From: Lineus longissimus
Taxonomy: Eukaryota; Nemertea; Pilidiophora; Heteronemertea; Lineidae
Length of the DNA: 64,000 bases
Direction of reading: 5' to 3'
Assembly (NCBI RefSeq): GCF_910592395.1
Contig: NC_088320.1
Location: 13,514,501 to 13,578,500, forward strand
The position numbers were made by a program, and so were the translations under genes. Positions within the stretch are counted from its first letter, which is position 1; each line of letters opens with the position of its first letter. The notes beneath the pieces were generated by a model that saw only the letters and a program-made list of their open reading frames with translations, was not told where the DNA came from and did not search any database. Positions 46,968 through 58,807 of this stretch are shown here, piece after piece.

Positions 46968-49286
46968 CTATAACAGGCTAGGCTGGACTGCATGAGAACT
47001 AGAAGATCTAGAGTGACTGAATGATTTTCGCTGCCTTTTCACGAAACATTTCATCACCTGGAAAAATTCCGCTTTGAATCTTTTACCCCCGCCGATACAG
47101 TATAAGTAAAAATTGACAGCATGGTTCGATGCCTGCAGGGCGTAGACCAATGGGTAAACCGCACTCTTGGCCGCTGTACATACTGGTCCGCACCTGTCAT
47201 TCAAAGCCAGGCGTGTAGCATTGAAGACAGCTAAAGGACCCACCAGAATGATAAATGCGAAGGATACCAAAACCAACATCTTTGTGACCGTCTTCTGTTT
47301 TTGCTCTTGTGCTGATTCTTGCAGCCTCACTCGCTCCCTTGCAGCGGACTTTAGCTTGCAGGTTATGGCAATGTTAGAGCCAAGAATGACGAGAAAAGGG
47401 AGATAGGCCCTGACCACGTTGTTGATATGCGGGTATGCCTTCGCGTACCATATGTTATATTTCATCCCCTGACATATTCCGTGGTGGCCCTCGTCAGGAC
47501 CATCAGGGTCCGTAACGAATATTAATGGGAGGCTGACTAATATGGATCCCAAAAGAACCACAAGCAGAATTCGCGCGGTGAGTCTGATGTTGCTCATTAT
47601 AGCTCTCGCCCTCATAGGTTTGAAGAGACACACGAGCCTCTGTGCCGTCATAAAGGCTAGTGTCCACACGCTCACGCATAGGCAACAGTTCCCAAAGAAA
47701 GCAAAGACATTGCACACATACCTTGTATTAAACATTTCTTTGCTGATGTTCCACCCAATGTAGTACATCGGCGTATGGAAGGATACAATGATAAGGTCTG
47801 TTACAGCCAGCGCACCCATCAAGAAACATTTGCTATTTTCTCTGTTATGCTTCTTTGTCATAATGATTAGACAAACCAAATTACCAAATACCCCTAAGCC
47901 TATGATAACTGGTATCAAGGACAGCTTTATTGCTTTCTGAATCTGGTTAAAATAGCCAATATACCTTCTATCGGACTCGGTTAAATTGTCCTCTAACCCA
48001 GTCTCATCAAGTTGATCTAGAAGCGAAGTGTTGTCAACAATATCATCAGTGACTTGAAAAGTGGTGCCGTCGTATGTCTCATTACCTACCAGCGTAGTGG
48101 TGTTTAGGATCTCAACCCAATCGACCATGCTGATGCTATCAAGTCCCATCAAAATCCAGCTCTTTGGAATTTCGTCTCTTGCTATTGCATGATTGCTACT
48201 ACTCTCAGTACCGACTTTCGAGGCAGCATATTTTTTTACTGTGTCCCCTATTGTCCTCCCACTTGCCGTTCCTTCAGCAGATGTGACTGTATCCCCTATT
48301 GTCCTCCCACTGTTCGTTCCTTCAGCAGATGTGACTGTGTCCCCTATTGTCCTCCCACTAATCGTTCCTTCAGCAGATGTGGCTGTGTCCCCTATTGTCC
48401 TCACACTGGTCGTTCCTTCAGCAGATGTGACTGTGTCCCCTATTGTCCTCACACTGGTCGTTCCTTCAGCAGATGTGGCTGTGTCCCCTATTGTCCTCAC
48501 ACTGGTCGTTCCTTCAGCAGATGTGACTGTGTCCCCTATTGTCCTCCCACTGATCGTTCCTTCAGCAGATGTGACTGTGTCCCCTATTGTCCTCCCACTG
48601 GTCGTTCCTTCAGCAGATGTGACTGTATCCCCTATTGTCCTCCCACTGGTCGTTCCTTCGGCAGATGTGACTGTATCCCCTATTGTCCTCCCACTGGTCG
48701 TTCCTTCAGCAGATGTGACTGTATCCCCTATTGTCCTCCCACTGGTTGTTCCTTCAGCAGATGTGACTGTGTCCCCTGTTGTCCTCTCACTGGTCGTTCC
48801 TTCAGCAGATGAGACTGTGTCCCCTATTGTCCTCCCACTGTTCGTTCCTTCAGCAGATGTGACTGTATCCCCTATTGTCCTCCCACTGGTCGTTCCTTCG
48901 GCAGATGAGACTGTGTCCCCTATTGTCCTCCCACTGGTTGTTCCTTCAGCAGATGTGACTGTGTCCCCTGTTGTCCTCTCACTGGTCGTTCCTTCAGCAG
49001 ATGAGACTGTGTCCCCTATTGTCCTCCCACTGGTCGTTCCTTCAGCAGATGTGACTGTATCCCCTATTGTCCTCCCGCTGGTCGTTCTTTCAGCAGACGT
49101 GACTATGTTTCTTGGCCTTGTCTTCAGGTTGGTCATTTTAGTAAATGTAACTGCGTTACAAGTTGTCCCCGCACTGGTCGTTCCTCCAGTAGATGTTACA
49201 GCTGATTTTCCTCCATTTTCCTCCACAAAAGTTGTGTCATTTCTGCCGCCTCGTACAACGGCAGTCTTGTTACTTCCCGAAGGCCA
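46968..49286 (-). CDS. Rhodopsin-class GPCR with long N-terminal repeat stalk
   Basis: The frame is open from 49286 to the stop at 46968-46970. No ATG precedes residue 31 (counted from 49226), so the true N-terminus is probably on an upstream spliced exon. Residues 43-330 are 18 tandem copies of a 16-residue unit, TSAEGTTSGRTIGDTV. A spacer with N-glycosylation sites (NTTT, NETY, NTSL, NLTE) follows, then seven helices from about residue 432. Family hallmarks are GNLV in TM1, LAVTDL in TM2, and Cys before TM3 and in loop 2. The DRY position reads AQR, TM6 lacks CWxP (ILVGP) and TM7 has NFYLY. The tail is Ser-rich. It is most like invertebrate peptide (FMRFamide-receptor-like) GPCRs; the ligand is unknown. 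Confidence 0.88.
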   Translation of the reverse strand, partial: WPSGSNKTAVVRGGRNDTTFVEENGGKSAVTSTGGTTSAGTTCNAVTFTKMTNLKTRPRNIVTSAERTTSGRTIGDTVTSAEGTTSGRTIGDTVSSAEGTTSERTTGDTVTSAEGTTSGRTIGDTVSSAEGTTSGRTIGDTVTSAEGTNSGRTIGDTVSSAEGTTSERTTGDTVTSAEGTTSGRTIGDTVTSAEGTTSGRTIGDTVTSAEGTTSGRTIGDTVTSAEGTTSGRTIGDTVTSAEGTISGRTIGDTVTSAEGTTSVRTIGDTATSAEGTTSVRTIGDTVTSAEGTTSVRTIGDTATSAEGTISGRTIGDTVTSAEGTNSGRTIGDTVTSAEGTASGRTIGDTVKKYAASKVGTESSSNHAIARDEIPKSWILMGLDSISMVDWVEILNTTTLVGNETYDGTTFQVTDDIVDNTSLLDQLDETGLEDNLTESDRRYIGYFNQIQKAIKLSLIPVIIGLGVFGNLVCLIIMTKKHNRENSKCFLMGALAVTDLIIVSFHTPMYYIGWNISKEMFNTRYVCNVFAFFGNCCLCVSVWTLAFMTAQRLVCLFKPMRARAIMSNIRLTARILLVVLLGSILVSLPLIFVTDPDGPDEGHHGICQGMKYNIWYAKAYPHINNVVRAYLPFLVILGSNIAITCKLKSAARERVRLQESAQEQKQKTVTKMLVLVSFAFIILVGPLAVFNATRLALNDRCGPVCTAAKSAVYPLVYALQASNHAVNFYLYCIGGGKRFKAEFFQVMKCFVKRQRKSFSHSRSSSSHAVQPSLL
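48237..49100 (-). repeat. 48 bp coding minisatellite, 18 units
   Basis: Eighteen head-to-tail 48 bp units lie in the GPCR coding frame. The length is a multiple of three, so copy-number changes keep the frame. Variants (GTT/GNS/GIS, SGR/SVR/SER, TV/TA/SSA) are arranged in higher-order blocks: units 2-3 resemble 6-7, and units 13-15 share SVR. This suggests recent block duplication. Confidence 0.95.
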
Positions 49287-49359
49287 TCAAGTCGATGGTA
49301 CCACAACATACAATAAGATGAGGAATACCAAGCGGTGTATTGACATTATCGCCTCGTAG

Positions 49360-50731
49360 GTGTTGATTTTACAAACTTGAAGAATCTGTAGATTCTTAAC
49401 TAATATGAATTCACTCCTGCGAAAGGAAAATATTGCAGTGAAATGAAAATAACTACATGTAAACCTACAATATAACGGTTGATAATGATGTAATCATTCC
49501 CATGAAATTATAATAATTCTTTGTACGAAGACGAATGAGCCACTTTGAAGTTACGGTAACTCGTCTCAGGGGATAGTAAACTACATGTCAACAACTTCTT
49601 CTTCCTTTAAAGGTGATTTGGTTCATTATGGGGCGTATTCAGTCACGTGGTGTCACGCGCCTGCGGAGCGATAAAATGATTGATAAAAAGATTGCGATAA
49701 AAAAATCTGTTTCATTGTAAAAACCATAATAAATGCCGGAGTCCGCCCAAAGAAAATCTTGAAAATCTTGAAATTTTAATATTTTTTCTAGAAATTCTCG
49801 CGAGTTACAAAAATGCCTTACCTGTCACGGTGATGACTGGTATTTGTTAAAAAAACAATAGGGAGTTTTCGCCAAGCCCCCGGAACGTCCACGTTACCGC
49901 TCATCACACTATGTTGGACAAAAAAATCAACGTATAATGAAAAAAACGTGTAACGACAATAAATATCTCATTTTTGTTCTCGTTCTCGCATCAAAATCGG
50001 AACCTCTCTATTGACTTTTCACTGAGAGGGATTTCCAGTCATTTGGGGGCAGCCAGAGTACTGGGATTGTATCACTTTAATTATTATATGAATTGATTAA
50101 TCTCTTGGACCAGTTGCTTTCTTAATTGGTATTGAAAATATCGTGTAAGATGAATAATTACCATGAAATGCGATGCTTTATTCTTTGATCCGAAAGAGAA
50201 AGATAATAGGTTTTCCTCAAGAGGATGCATCGACGACATGTAACGCTAACCTGGAACTTTACTTGAACCTCTCATCGTCATTGTCATCACCAATGATCAT
50301 CATCAAGATAATGATAATATTCTTTGAAAGGCATTTGTAGAAAGGGTTTTAACTAGCACTAACTTATTTTGGTTACTCTTTCTACACTTTACTTAGCATG
50401 ACGTTTCTACCAGTGTTCCCGATTGGTTGCCAAGTGTACAAGTGATTGGCACATGTTTGGTGTTACATAGCAGGCCAGTTGCTTATAGTATCTAAATTTG
50501 TTTTGTTTTCATTGTGATGATAACAAATATAAGCTGTGGTCCAATACAACACAAATGAATGTTTGTTTCAGTAATTCCTTGCAATGTCTGTGCATGGCTG
50601 AATTAATTCATGAGGCTGTCATAAGCTCTTGGGATAAATAGTCCATTGCCTCTGTTAAGTTCCGTTGTCTGTGGTTCATTCTTGGTATAATCAGAGTCTT
50701 TCAAATAAAGAGTCCGGCAACTAGGGAGCAT
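49360..50731. other. Intergenic
   Basis: No gene is recognised. A GATAAATAG motif near 50634 could serve as a TATA element about 100 bases before the ATG at 50732. Confidence 0.4.
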
Positions 50732-50887
50732 ATGGATTCAATATCAAAGCCACCAACCATTCCGAAAGACGTGCGTTGGGACAGAGTTCTCTCGGATCAC
50801 GTGGTACACCCAATCCAATCCGCACGACTGGACTTTGAACAATTCTTCGCTCAGCTGAACATGGCCGTTACAAACACCCCGTTTTAA
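50732..50887 (+). CDS. Small ORF or first exon, unrecognised
   Basis: A 51-codon frame, MDSISKPPTIPKDVRWDRVL..., has balanced codon use and protein-like composition and ends TTTTAA. It is preceded by a TATA-like motif ~100 bases upstream. No strong internal donor is seen, so it may be a free microprotein. Alternatively it could be the 5' exon of the candidate gene at 51.5-52.7 kb. Confidence 0.35.
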   Translation: MDSISKPPTIPKDVRWDRVLSDHVVHPIQSARLDFEQFFAQLNMAVTNTPF

Positions 50888-51494
50888 AGCAAACGCGTGC
50901 TTCAAAGTCACTGATCTCTATTAAACTATTTAGATATATGAAAAGTGATATGTTTTTCGTTTGCTTTTCGACACTTTTGAGGAGAAGTGATGTCACTGGT
51001 TTGAGAATAATTTTCGAAAAGCGTTTTTCTACTCCACATCATCACATATTTTTGTGATTAGCAGTTCAGTATGTTGACAGTGCTTAATGGACCGTCTAAG
51101 GGTATCACATGGTTCCATATGTTGTCATCTGATGCGATATTCATGTTTTATTAATTTGACCGACTACAACTAGTTTATAGCAGGTTTAATTTCGTGGTCG
51201 CGGTAAAAAACGAAAAAAAACATTGAAAAAATGCGAAACGTCTCGTTTTTTTGTGGTTTGATGTTCACATGTTTAGAAATCCCATTTCATGTCTATTTAC
51301 ATTTTTCTAATTTAATGTAACTGTTATTTAATGGGATATTTGATAGTTTTGTGATTCTGAAGCCCAGTATCTAGTTTATTTAGATTAAAAAACGGTTCAT
51401 TTTCACCTGGACCATGATTCACAGATGATCTGATCTCAAAGCAACGCTCATTCTGCCATTGAGACATCTTGACCCTCAAAGTAATGCCACTGCT

Positions 51495-52716
51495 ATGCTT
51501 ACAGACAAATCAACGGAGGCAATACTGCTGGAAGTTCAGTATGCCATGAAGGAGGAATTCGCCAGCTCACAAAAGAAACCAACTCTGGTGATTTCACTCG
51601 GAAGGTAAAGCATTAACGAGATATTAAAACATGTCATAATCTTTGAAGATCAAAGTAACTTTACAACCTTATTTTGGCAGAGTCGAGCAAAACATTACCT
51701 AAAACGAGCAGTTTGATCGGAATTAATGAAGTAATGGTAGTTTTTATGCATTTTCAAGCGAATCATGTTAATTTGCCCCTAACTTCGCAACGACAAGAAT
51801 TCAGGCCGAGTCGATTACACGATCTATTGCTCTCACCTTGGCCTAAATTCTCATCGTTGTAAAATCTTATCAAATGGTCATCATGACAAATCTTGATAAA
51901 CCAACTTTAACGAAAGACCTTTCAGTATGGTCGATGCTTCAACCGGCATGCAACGTTGCTAGCATTGCAATTTTTCATGTTTTTATCGTGAAAAAAGGGA
52001 AGTGAGAATAACTCCTCCAATTATAGAACGAACGCTGAGAGGAGAAAAAGAACAATTACAACATTAAAGCATTTTAATAAGGGGACCAAGGCTCATAAAC
52101 AAATTATCGGATCGAATACCATTAATTAACTGTTGCTAATTAGTATAATGGCCTTCGTAACTAACATTGTATTACCAATAATTGTTATTCAAGGTATTGC
52201 ATAATACAATAGTGAGCGAATCTTGCTACTTTCTGTCATTTTCTGATGAATAACAAGACGTCCAAACTGTTTAAAAACAGTTTAGACAAAGCAAAACGAC
52301 AAATCAGTAGACCCTTTGAAGAAACATCATCGCGTCTTCGTTGACTGCGGGTAGGGTGTATCTTTCTCAGTTTTGTGTTGCTGTGGAACTCTTCAGAATC
52401 GTGTGTCTAACTGAATAAATTTTGGACACATATCACTCCAGAGAAAATAATCGTAACTGTTACTGGACACAGGAAATGAAATAAACTATTGGTATAGGCC
52501 TCGTCCTAAGTCATTGCGCACCTCCACCAATTCCTGACGGCGCAAGGTTGGATTGTAGCTACGTTTACCGCAGCGATCGATCACCAAAATATCATGAGAT
52601 CTCATATGGAGGCGCATGGTTCTATCTAATGGTTAAGCGAAACTCATGATCATTCTCTCTTTATTTGCGTAACAGGTATCACCACTACAAGGCAGACTGC
52701 TTGATACCATATAACG
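51495..52716 (+). CDS. Candidate two-exon fragment of an unrecognised gene
   Basis: Exon 1 (51495-51604; the frame is open from ~51428) encodes LLEVQYAMKEEFASSQKKP and TLVISLGR and ends at the donor AG|GTAAAG in phase 2. Exon 2 (52676-52716, 41 bp) follows the acceptor GTAACAG and completes the Arg codon, giving YHHYKADCLIPYN, then a donor G|GTAACC. The matching phase across ~1.07 kb is the main support. The next exon was not found; a frame SEVSELVYILLNKW after an acceptor at ~54864 is in the wrong phase unless another exon intervenes. No family is recognised. Confidence 0.35.
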
Positions 52717-54147
52717 GTAACCGCTCTTTGTCTTCATCACCTTTTAGTAGCACTCTTCAGCGACTTCACAACCTCTCTGTGTCCCCTTTCTTCAGCCAAA
52801 ACTACATGTGTGGCAGTCCTTCCCGAATGTAGAGAAGAAACATGAGAGAGATCATTGTCGCTATCACAATGCGATCTTGAACTTCTTGTTGCTGACATCT
52901 TCTTTATTTCAAGGAAGAATATGAACCTCTAGATCTCTTTTGGAATACACAGTACATGTACTAAAAAACTTTTGCATGACACTTATACTGATCTGGGTCT
53001 GTCTCAAAGTGCTTTATAACAAGAACAATCGCAATTTTTCCATTTCATATATAATACAATTACCTATATCAGAAACCGTAAAGTGTTTTTATCAGAAACG
53101 CGTCCTGAAACTGGTATATGTGGCCAACTTATGTGCAGGGAAAATACCCATGGTCTCGTATTTCTTTATTACACTTCTACATGGGGAAAGCTTATGCATT
53201 GTGTAGGTACAGTGTGTATAAATATGTGTACATGGCATGCACTTTTTGGGATATTTCGTTTCAGTACTTTCCAGACTATTCTTATTATGAATATTCTGTT
53301 ACAAGTTGTCACGTTTGGGAACTAGGATCCTCACTTGTTTCAAAAAAGTGCTTTTATAATCCGTTGTGAGTTGCCTCTATTTCAAAGAGCGTAAATAGTG
53401 AGTTTGTAAGCTCATAACTTTCATTGGATGGTAAGCCATCTTGGATAGTGATCTCGTGAGAGAAGGGGAGATGTAAGCACTCCAAAATTCGTATATATAA
53501 TTGTTTGACCATATCTACCTTCTTTTCCGATTAGGAGGAATCAAGTCTTTTAAGTTGGGGGAAACTCAATGTATTTACATTTACTTGGGGGGGGGATATG
53601 TTTGAAACTATTTATGAATCTTTAAATATAACATCTTTGTAGATAACAGAGAAGTCAGAACAGAGAAGCGATGTACTAACAGAGAAGTGTAGTTAGAGAG
53701 AGAAGAAAAGGATTTAAGAAGAGAAGGTAAAGGGAGATTACAAAAGGGGTTTTAGGTTAAGTGTGTAAGCACATGCGGTATTATTCACCATCTTGGCATG
53801 TACTTTTGGATGTAATATTGCATGTGGTGAAGACCACTAGTAGAAGTCAAGTCAGAGCAATAAACCTAATTAGCAAGAATTTATCTTCTAGTCAGTATAT
53901 TGTTGAGGGTGTGATTCTAAAAGAAATCAAACTCAGAGGCACTTGGTCCCTGTATGTGCAATACATGAGGTCAAATAGGGCATAAATCACATTGCGTCGG
54001 AAGAAGTCACTCAAAACTGTAACTAGACTTGTTGTTTGCGGTTAGAAATTTTACATGTGCAAATAAAAACTCAGCTGATCAAAGTGGGCTCATGTTACAG
54101 GCCTTCTGATTGGTTAATATCGGCGGTAGCGTGCCATCTGACGAAGA
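52717..54147. other. Intergenic or intronic; nothing firm
   Basis: A 9-base G run lies near 53588 and purine-rich GAGAAG repeats at about 53648-53735. No gene can be supported. Confidence 0.4.
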
Positions 54148-54248
54148 ATAACAGAACCAACTTATGCAGGCAGATATGCGTATTGCGTCAAGGGTTGGTG
54201 GTGTAACGGAGTCCGAGTCGGCGGAGTGGATCCAAGGCTTGAGGGTCA
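54148..54248 (-). repeat. BEL gag fragment related to 45.75 kb remnant
   Basis: About 97 bp match 45751-45847 in the same orientation, sharing TGCGTATTGCGTCAAGGGTT and flanking sequence, with scattered changes and a small deletion. No PBS or LTR accompanies it. Confidence 0.6.
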
Positions 54249-55468
54249 AGATGCATTTCTAACGGCAGCTATGCGTGTGTGTGTGTTGCAGGATCTTAAG
54301 CGCATATGAATAGGCCACTGACTTAACATCCCAATGTTCTGAATAAGTTTGAAAACCCATGTAATGGATTTTAACATTGCTCGCGAAAACCACGTAACGT
54401 CCAGGACTGACATAACTTAGTATCCCGTAACGCCCAGGTCGGTTGATAGGTCCCGTCATGAATGTCTATTGTTGGAGTTATAATCTCATAAATATTAGGT
54501 GTGTATGTGTTTCTCTCTTCGACATCTTTAGTTCGCAGTATATCCTGGGTTTTGATGACGGTGATAGTATAGGTGTCTTCAAATGACTCTACCACGGAAG
54601 TTCTATTGAGATTCCGGTGGCAGACATTACAAACAAACACCTCAAACTTTTTCAAGATTTCCGAACCCTCTTAACATTTGAATTAAACAGATTTATATAC
54701 TAAGAATTCGACCATGACTGCCAATACCTCACAGATTAAAAGTGCATTTCATTATAAGATTCCTTTGTTCCCCGGACATTCTCTCCTAAGGACATTTCGA
54801 ACCCTAACACCTAAACGGCCACCTTTAAGCTAAAACATGTACTTAACAATCCTATTATTTCAGATCTCTGAAGTTAGTGAACTCGTTTATATCTTACTCA
54901 ACAAATGGAGGAACCAGGGTGATCAACAACAGTTTTCAAGTTTAAGGGACTAGTTTCGTTAGGTGCTATCGGCAAGTCGTTAAAACGCAGAAAGAAGGCT
55001 TATATCCACCACTAGTTAGAGGGTGTATCAATAAAAACACAACACTGGCTTGCTGTCACCACTGAATCCAGCGGTCAATGCCATGCATGACGCTTAATGC
55101 CAGAAAGTATCAAACTACGTAAATGTACCAAAATAATGCCGAGATTTTTACGTCTGTACTGTTATACTATAAAGCGAAATCATAATCATCTGTCTCTTAT
55201 TCTCTCGATATCTTAGGTTGATACACCCTGTAGGTCTATTAAATGGGTCACAAGAAAACAGTTGTTTAGAGTTACATGTAGGATTTTATACAAACTTATA
55301 GACAATAGACAATAGACAATTGCAATATTGGCTTCAATGGCCAATAGGGTCTTTCCCCGAAATGAGGTATTGGCTGTCTCACCAATAAAACAAAACCACA
55401 ATAGCATATCACATTTGACCATTCTGGCGGCGAATCGGTGGTCTAAGAACTGCAGAATAGAGGGCGAA

Positions 55469-55566
55469 ATGTCCATGCGTTACAATGACGACGATGACAG
55501 CGGTGAGACAACGAATACGGACAGTGAGGGCTATAACACCTCAAACTTGATGTATTTCGGGAACGT
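55469..55566 (+). CDS. Possible first coding exon, unrecognised
   Basis: ATG at 55469 opens an acidic frame MSMRYNDDDDSGETTNTDSE, with a consensus donor GTATGT at 55567. The upstream 150 bp contain several CCAAT/ATTGG motifs. No downstream exon was matched, so this is a weak candidate. Confidence 0.25.
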
Positions 55567-58430
55567 GTATGTTCGACCGAGAATCTTTTTTCATCTTTTT
55601 ATTAATCTATTAGTGATAATTCATTTGATTAACATTTCATACATTCCATTGACGCGAGCCGTGCAGCATGATCTCATGAGCAATCTGATATCATGCAAAA
55701 ACTAACAGAGCCACGGCGAAGACCAATTGAATTTGCAAACCTTGACACGAAATCAATCATTCTCTGTAAGTTACAAAGCATTCCGAATTGCATTGCATTG
55801 TAATTCACTAAGAACTCCCATAATGTTCGTATGCATGTATCAACAAATAAGAAAATTAAAGATGTCAACCATCGTTTTGTTTAGTTATCAGTGCGATTGA
55901 ATGAAAGATGGAATGCATGACTTCATCGATAGTTCCGGGTCCGCGAAGCAATCTCCAAATAGGATTGCGATTCAGTGTGTTGCCTCTGAAACCGGAAGAG
56001 ACCAAATGTACGCGGTGTACTAGTACACGGTACAAGTATCACTTAGCAACCGTTACCAATGGCGCTGGCTAGGAGATTGCGTAGCGACGGCGGCTAACGT
56101 ATTTTGGACCTCTCTTCACTCTCTCTTCGAGGGTACTGTTCAGAATTCATTAATTAATATTTAAATTTCCTTTCTTCCGAATTTCAAGGCCTAGATTCTG
56201 TGTCAACCTTGGCCTCTATTGATCTCCTGATTATTGAATCCGTGGCCACGGTATGAAGTTCTTGATCAATAGGGACTAGGGTTGACACGGTTGTTACATC
56301 ATTTTCTGGGCCTACTATAAATTCGGCAACGCCTCCCCGCCATGTTAGTTGGCATTTTTGGTCTTTCACTCCGGGTGTTCCCACCCGTTATTTCACGTTG
56401 CACTGGTGCGGGCAAATTCGGTAGGTAATGTTCTTATCTTTAAATTTGTCATTTATTGCCGTTTTAACCGTAGGTATTTAATAACTCCCTGATGCAAAGC
56501 TTATATATGTTTCTTTGTATATTTTAGTTCACTTGTTGCGTTGTCCATGTTGACCCCGTCGTCGCGGAATAAACGTTAATGTTTCGTAAACTGCCGACTC
56601 TCTCAATCCTTAACAGGTACCGTCACACAAAAAATCAGCTGAAGGGAATCGTATGCCAGATAATAGAGAGGTTAATAAGTCCTACTATTAACGCTGACGG
56701 TAACCTTATTGACGTCGGCATGTTGCCACCTGGAGAAGTGTCATCACCGCTATCTTGCCCCACAGCGCAAAATATTTTATTCTGTAATAGTGTCACCTTA
56801 CACTGATATCGGTCATGATCCGAATAAGAATTCGTTCGATTCGGATCATCCACAGATACCAACCTTCGGTGATGAGGGAACCTTCCCACGAGGCCGTAGA
56901 TCTTGACCTGCTGTGTGCCGATGGAGGGTCACACAGGGCCACGTCCAGGTAGAATCGAAATCGGAATCGAAGAAATCGAGAAGTCAATATCTGGGGAATT
57001 ATATGAATATTTTTGTGAGAAAGTTTACGTTGCTACAACTTTAGAATAATGAGCCGTGTACGTTTCAAAATGTGGACTTACTTTTAAACGGATGTTTATG
57101 AGGATTTGATTTAAGTGTGATTTGAGAACCGATCTATGCGAGATGCATGGAACGTAAATTCATCGTAATGAAACTGAAGCCCGCCAGCGAGTGTTTCCGG
57201 TCAGGGCGCACCCCTTCCTTTTAAGCATCAACTGTTGCGCATGCGTCGTTGAACAGGAAGACCCTGACTCATCATAAAATGACCAATCAGGAACTGCCAA
57301 GTCAATTTAGGAATCGTCATGACCAAGCCACGAAAGAACATTTTGGCCCTTATACAAACGACCATATGTGTGACCCAGGCCTATTGTCCCGGCGATTCCT
57401 AAATAGCGACAACGATCCTAGATGAGCGCAACAGCTGCGAACATGTGGAAAAACAAAGTTTAGAAAATTTGACCGAACTCAACTTAAATCACCCCAACTG
57501 ATTACTTATTTCTAATTAAGACTAGGTGTTTTCTTGTTAATAAATAAATAATCTTCTTCATCATCTAACCCCGTGAAAGGACAACTTGGGTCATCAGCGA
57601 AGTCAGAATCAATGAAACTTATTTACCGAACAAAATACATGAACAGTCTAAACTCAACTCTCACACAAAAGAGAGGATCTCAGTCATCAATTTAAATGTC
57701 TGACCCCGATGCCGAGTTCCCAAATCGTACCTTCACGTATTTCACATAGGGTAGAAATAAAGCTTCTGATTAAATAAACAGATTGCAAAATTACTATTCG
57801 TTTAAGGTTTACATCACATAACCTTATTTTAGTCAAAATGTAAACTAAGAATTGTAAATTCCTATATAAACTCTGGCTTCCCGTCTATAACTATAGATGA
57901 ACCCTCAAGACTTTGATAAATTATAATAAAATGGGTAAACCTTTAACTAATCATTTATCGTAGAAATTTAAGCCATCTGTTACAATAGACTATTACTATG
58001 AAGACACCAAATTATGCCTCTTGGGTAATAGTTTGATGGTCGGTTACGAAGCTGTTCATGCCCCATTTGACCACAGAACAAAGTAGCAAGTAGTTTAGAA
58101 GTAAGCCTAGCATTCTATCGCGTATTTTCTAAATAGATACGCCCAAAAGACCAGGATGGCCCCCCACGTGGTATGCCGTGATTCCCTCACGTTACTAAGC
58201 CACATGCCGATCCACAATCGTTGCTATCGCATCCACAATATCCTGTGTCATTATATAAAAATGATTATCGAAGGCCAAGGGCAATGACATATAATATATC
58301 AGCAGACCTTGATCAGTAGGCCTACCATGCTATTCATTGGCTTGTGACTCACAATCAATGACAATAGCGTTTGCGTTCTTGGTAAGTTCGCATCTTAACC
58401 TAACAAAGATAGTTTTTGCGCGGTATAAAT
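55567..58430. other. Intergenic, nothing recognised
   Basis: Several short frames (for example 56579-56806 from a true ATG) lack motifs or splice context. No repeat family seen elsewhere in the window recurs here. Confidence 0.4.
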
Positions 58431-58436
58431 TATATT

Positions 58437-58522
58437 GACGTCAATAAACTTAGCGTCAGTGTTTATCAAAGCACTTCTTAACCTCTCTTGTGCTCTGCAA
58501 TAGGCCCTTTGCCAGATATATA
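58437..58522 (+). promoter_or_regulatory. Possible CRIP promoter elements
   Basis: A perfect CRE, TGACGTCA, lies at 58437-58444 and a TATA-like ATATATA at 58516-58522, about 290 bases before the CRIP start codon. Position and motif only. Confidence 0.3.
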
Positions 58523-58807
58523 CCCCTTTACCACCTACAGTCGGGGAAAAAAACATCTGTAAAATAGATCTTCACGGTATAATGGCTCGAGAGCCACTGT
58601 CTGGCGTCATTGAACATAAGAACATAATAACAAACCAACCGTCCGGAACATGCCCCCGAACATGCCAAGGCCTGCATGATGGAAGTAACGTGTGCAAAAC
58701 CTGGGTGTACCCCAGGGTTGAACCAGTCGTCCATTTAACAATTCATACCGATATTGGGAGCAGACGATCCAGACGTTTAACTCAACTGTCCGCGAAGCAA
58801 ACTTAAC

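Noticed and set aside
48237-49100. CRISPR-like array
   Set aside because: Units are contiguous 48 bp coding repeats with no unique spacers, in a eukaryotic gene.
48193-49359. 388-codon plus-strand open frame and a second 207-codon plus-strand frame opposite the GPCR repeat
   Set aside because: They exist because a 48 bp repeat without stops in one unit stays open in all units. The antisense proteins are pure repeat, with no start context or family match, while the minus strand encodes a clear GPCR.
54865-54949. Exon ISEVSELVYILLNKW as last exon of the 51-52.7 kb candidate
   Set aside because: The acceptor is good, but the phase does not match the donor at 52716 without an extra exon that I could not find.
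56184-56384. 66-codon minus-strand frame
   Set aside because: No ATG start, no splice support and no family motif.
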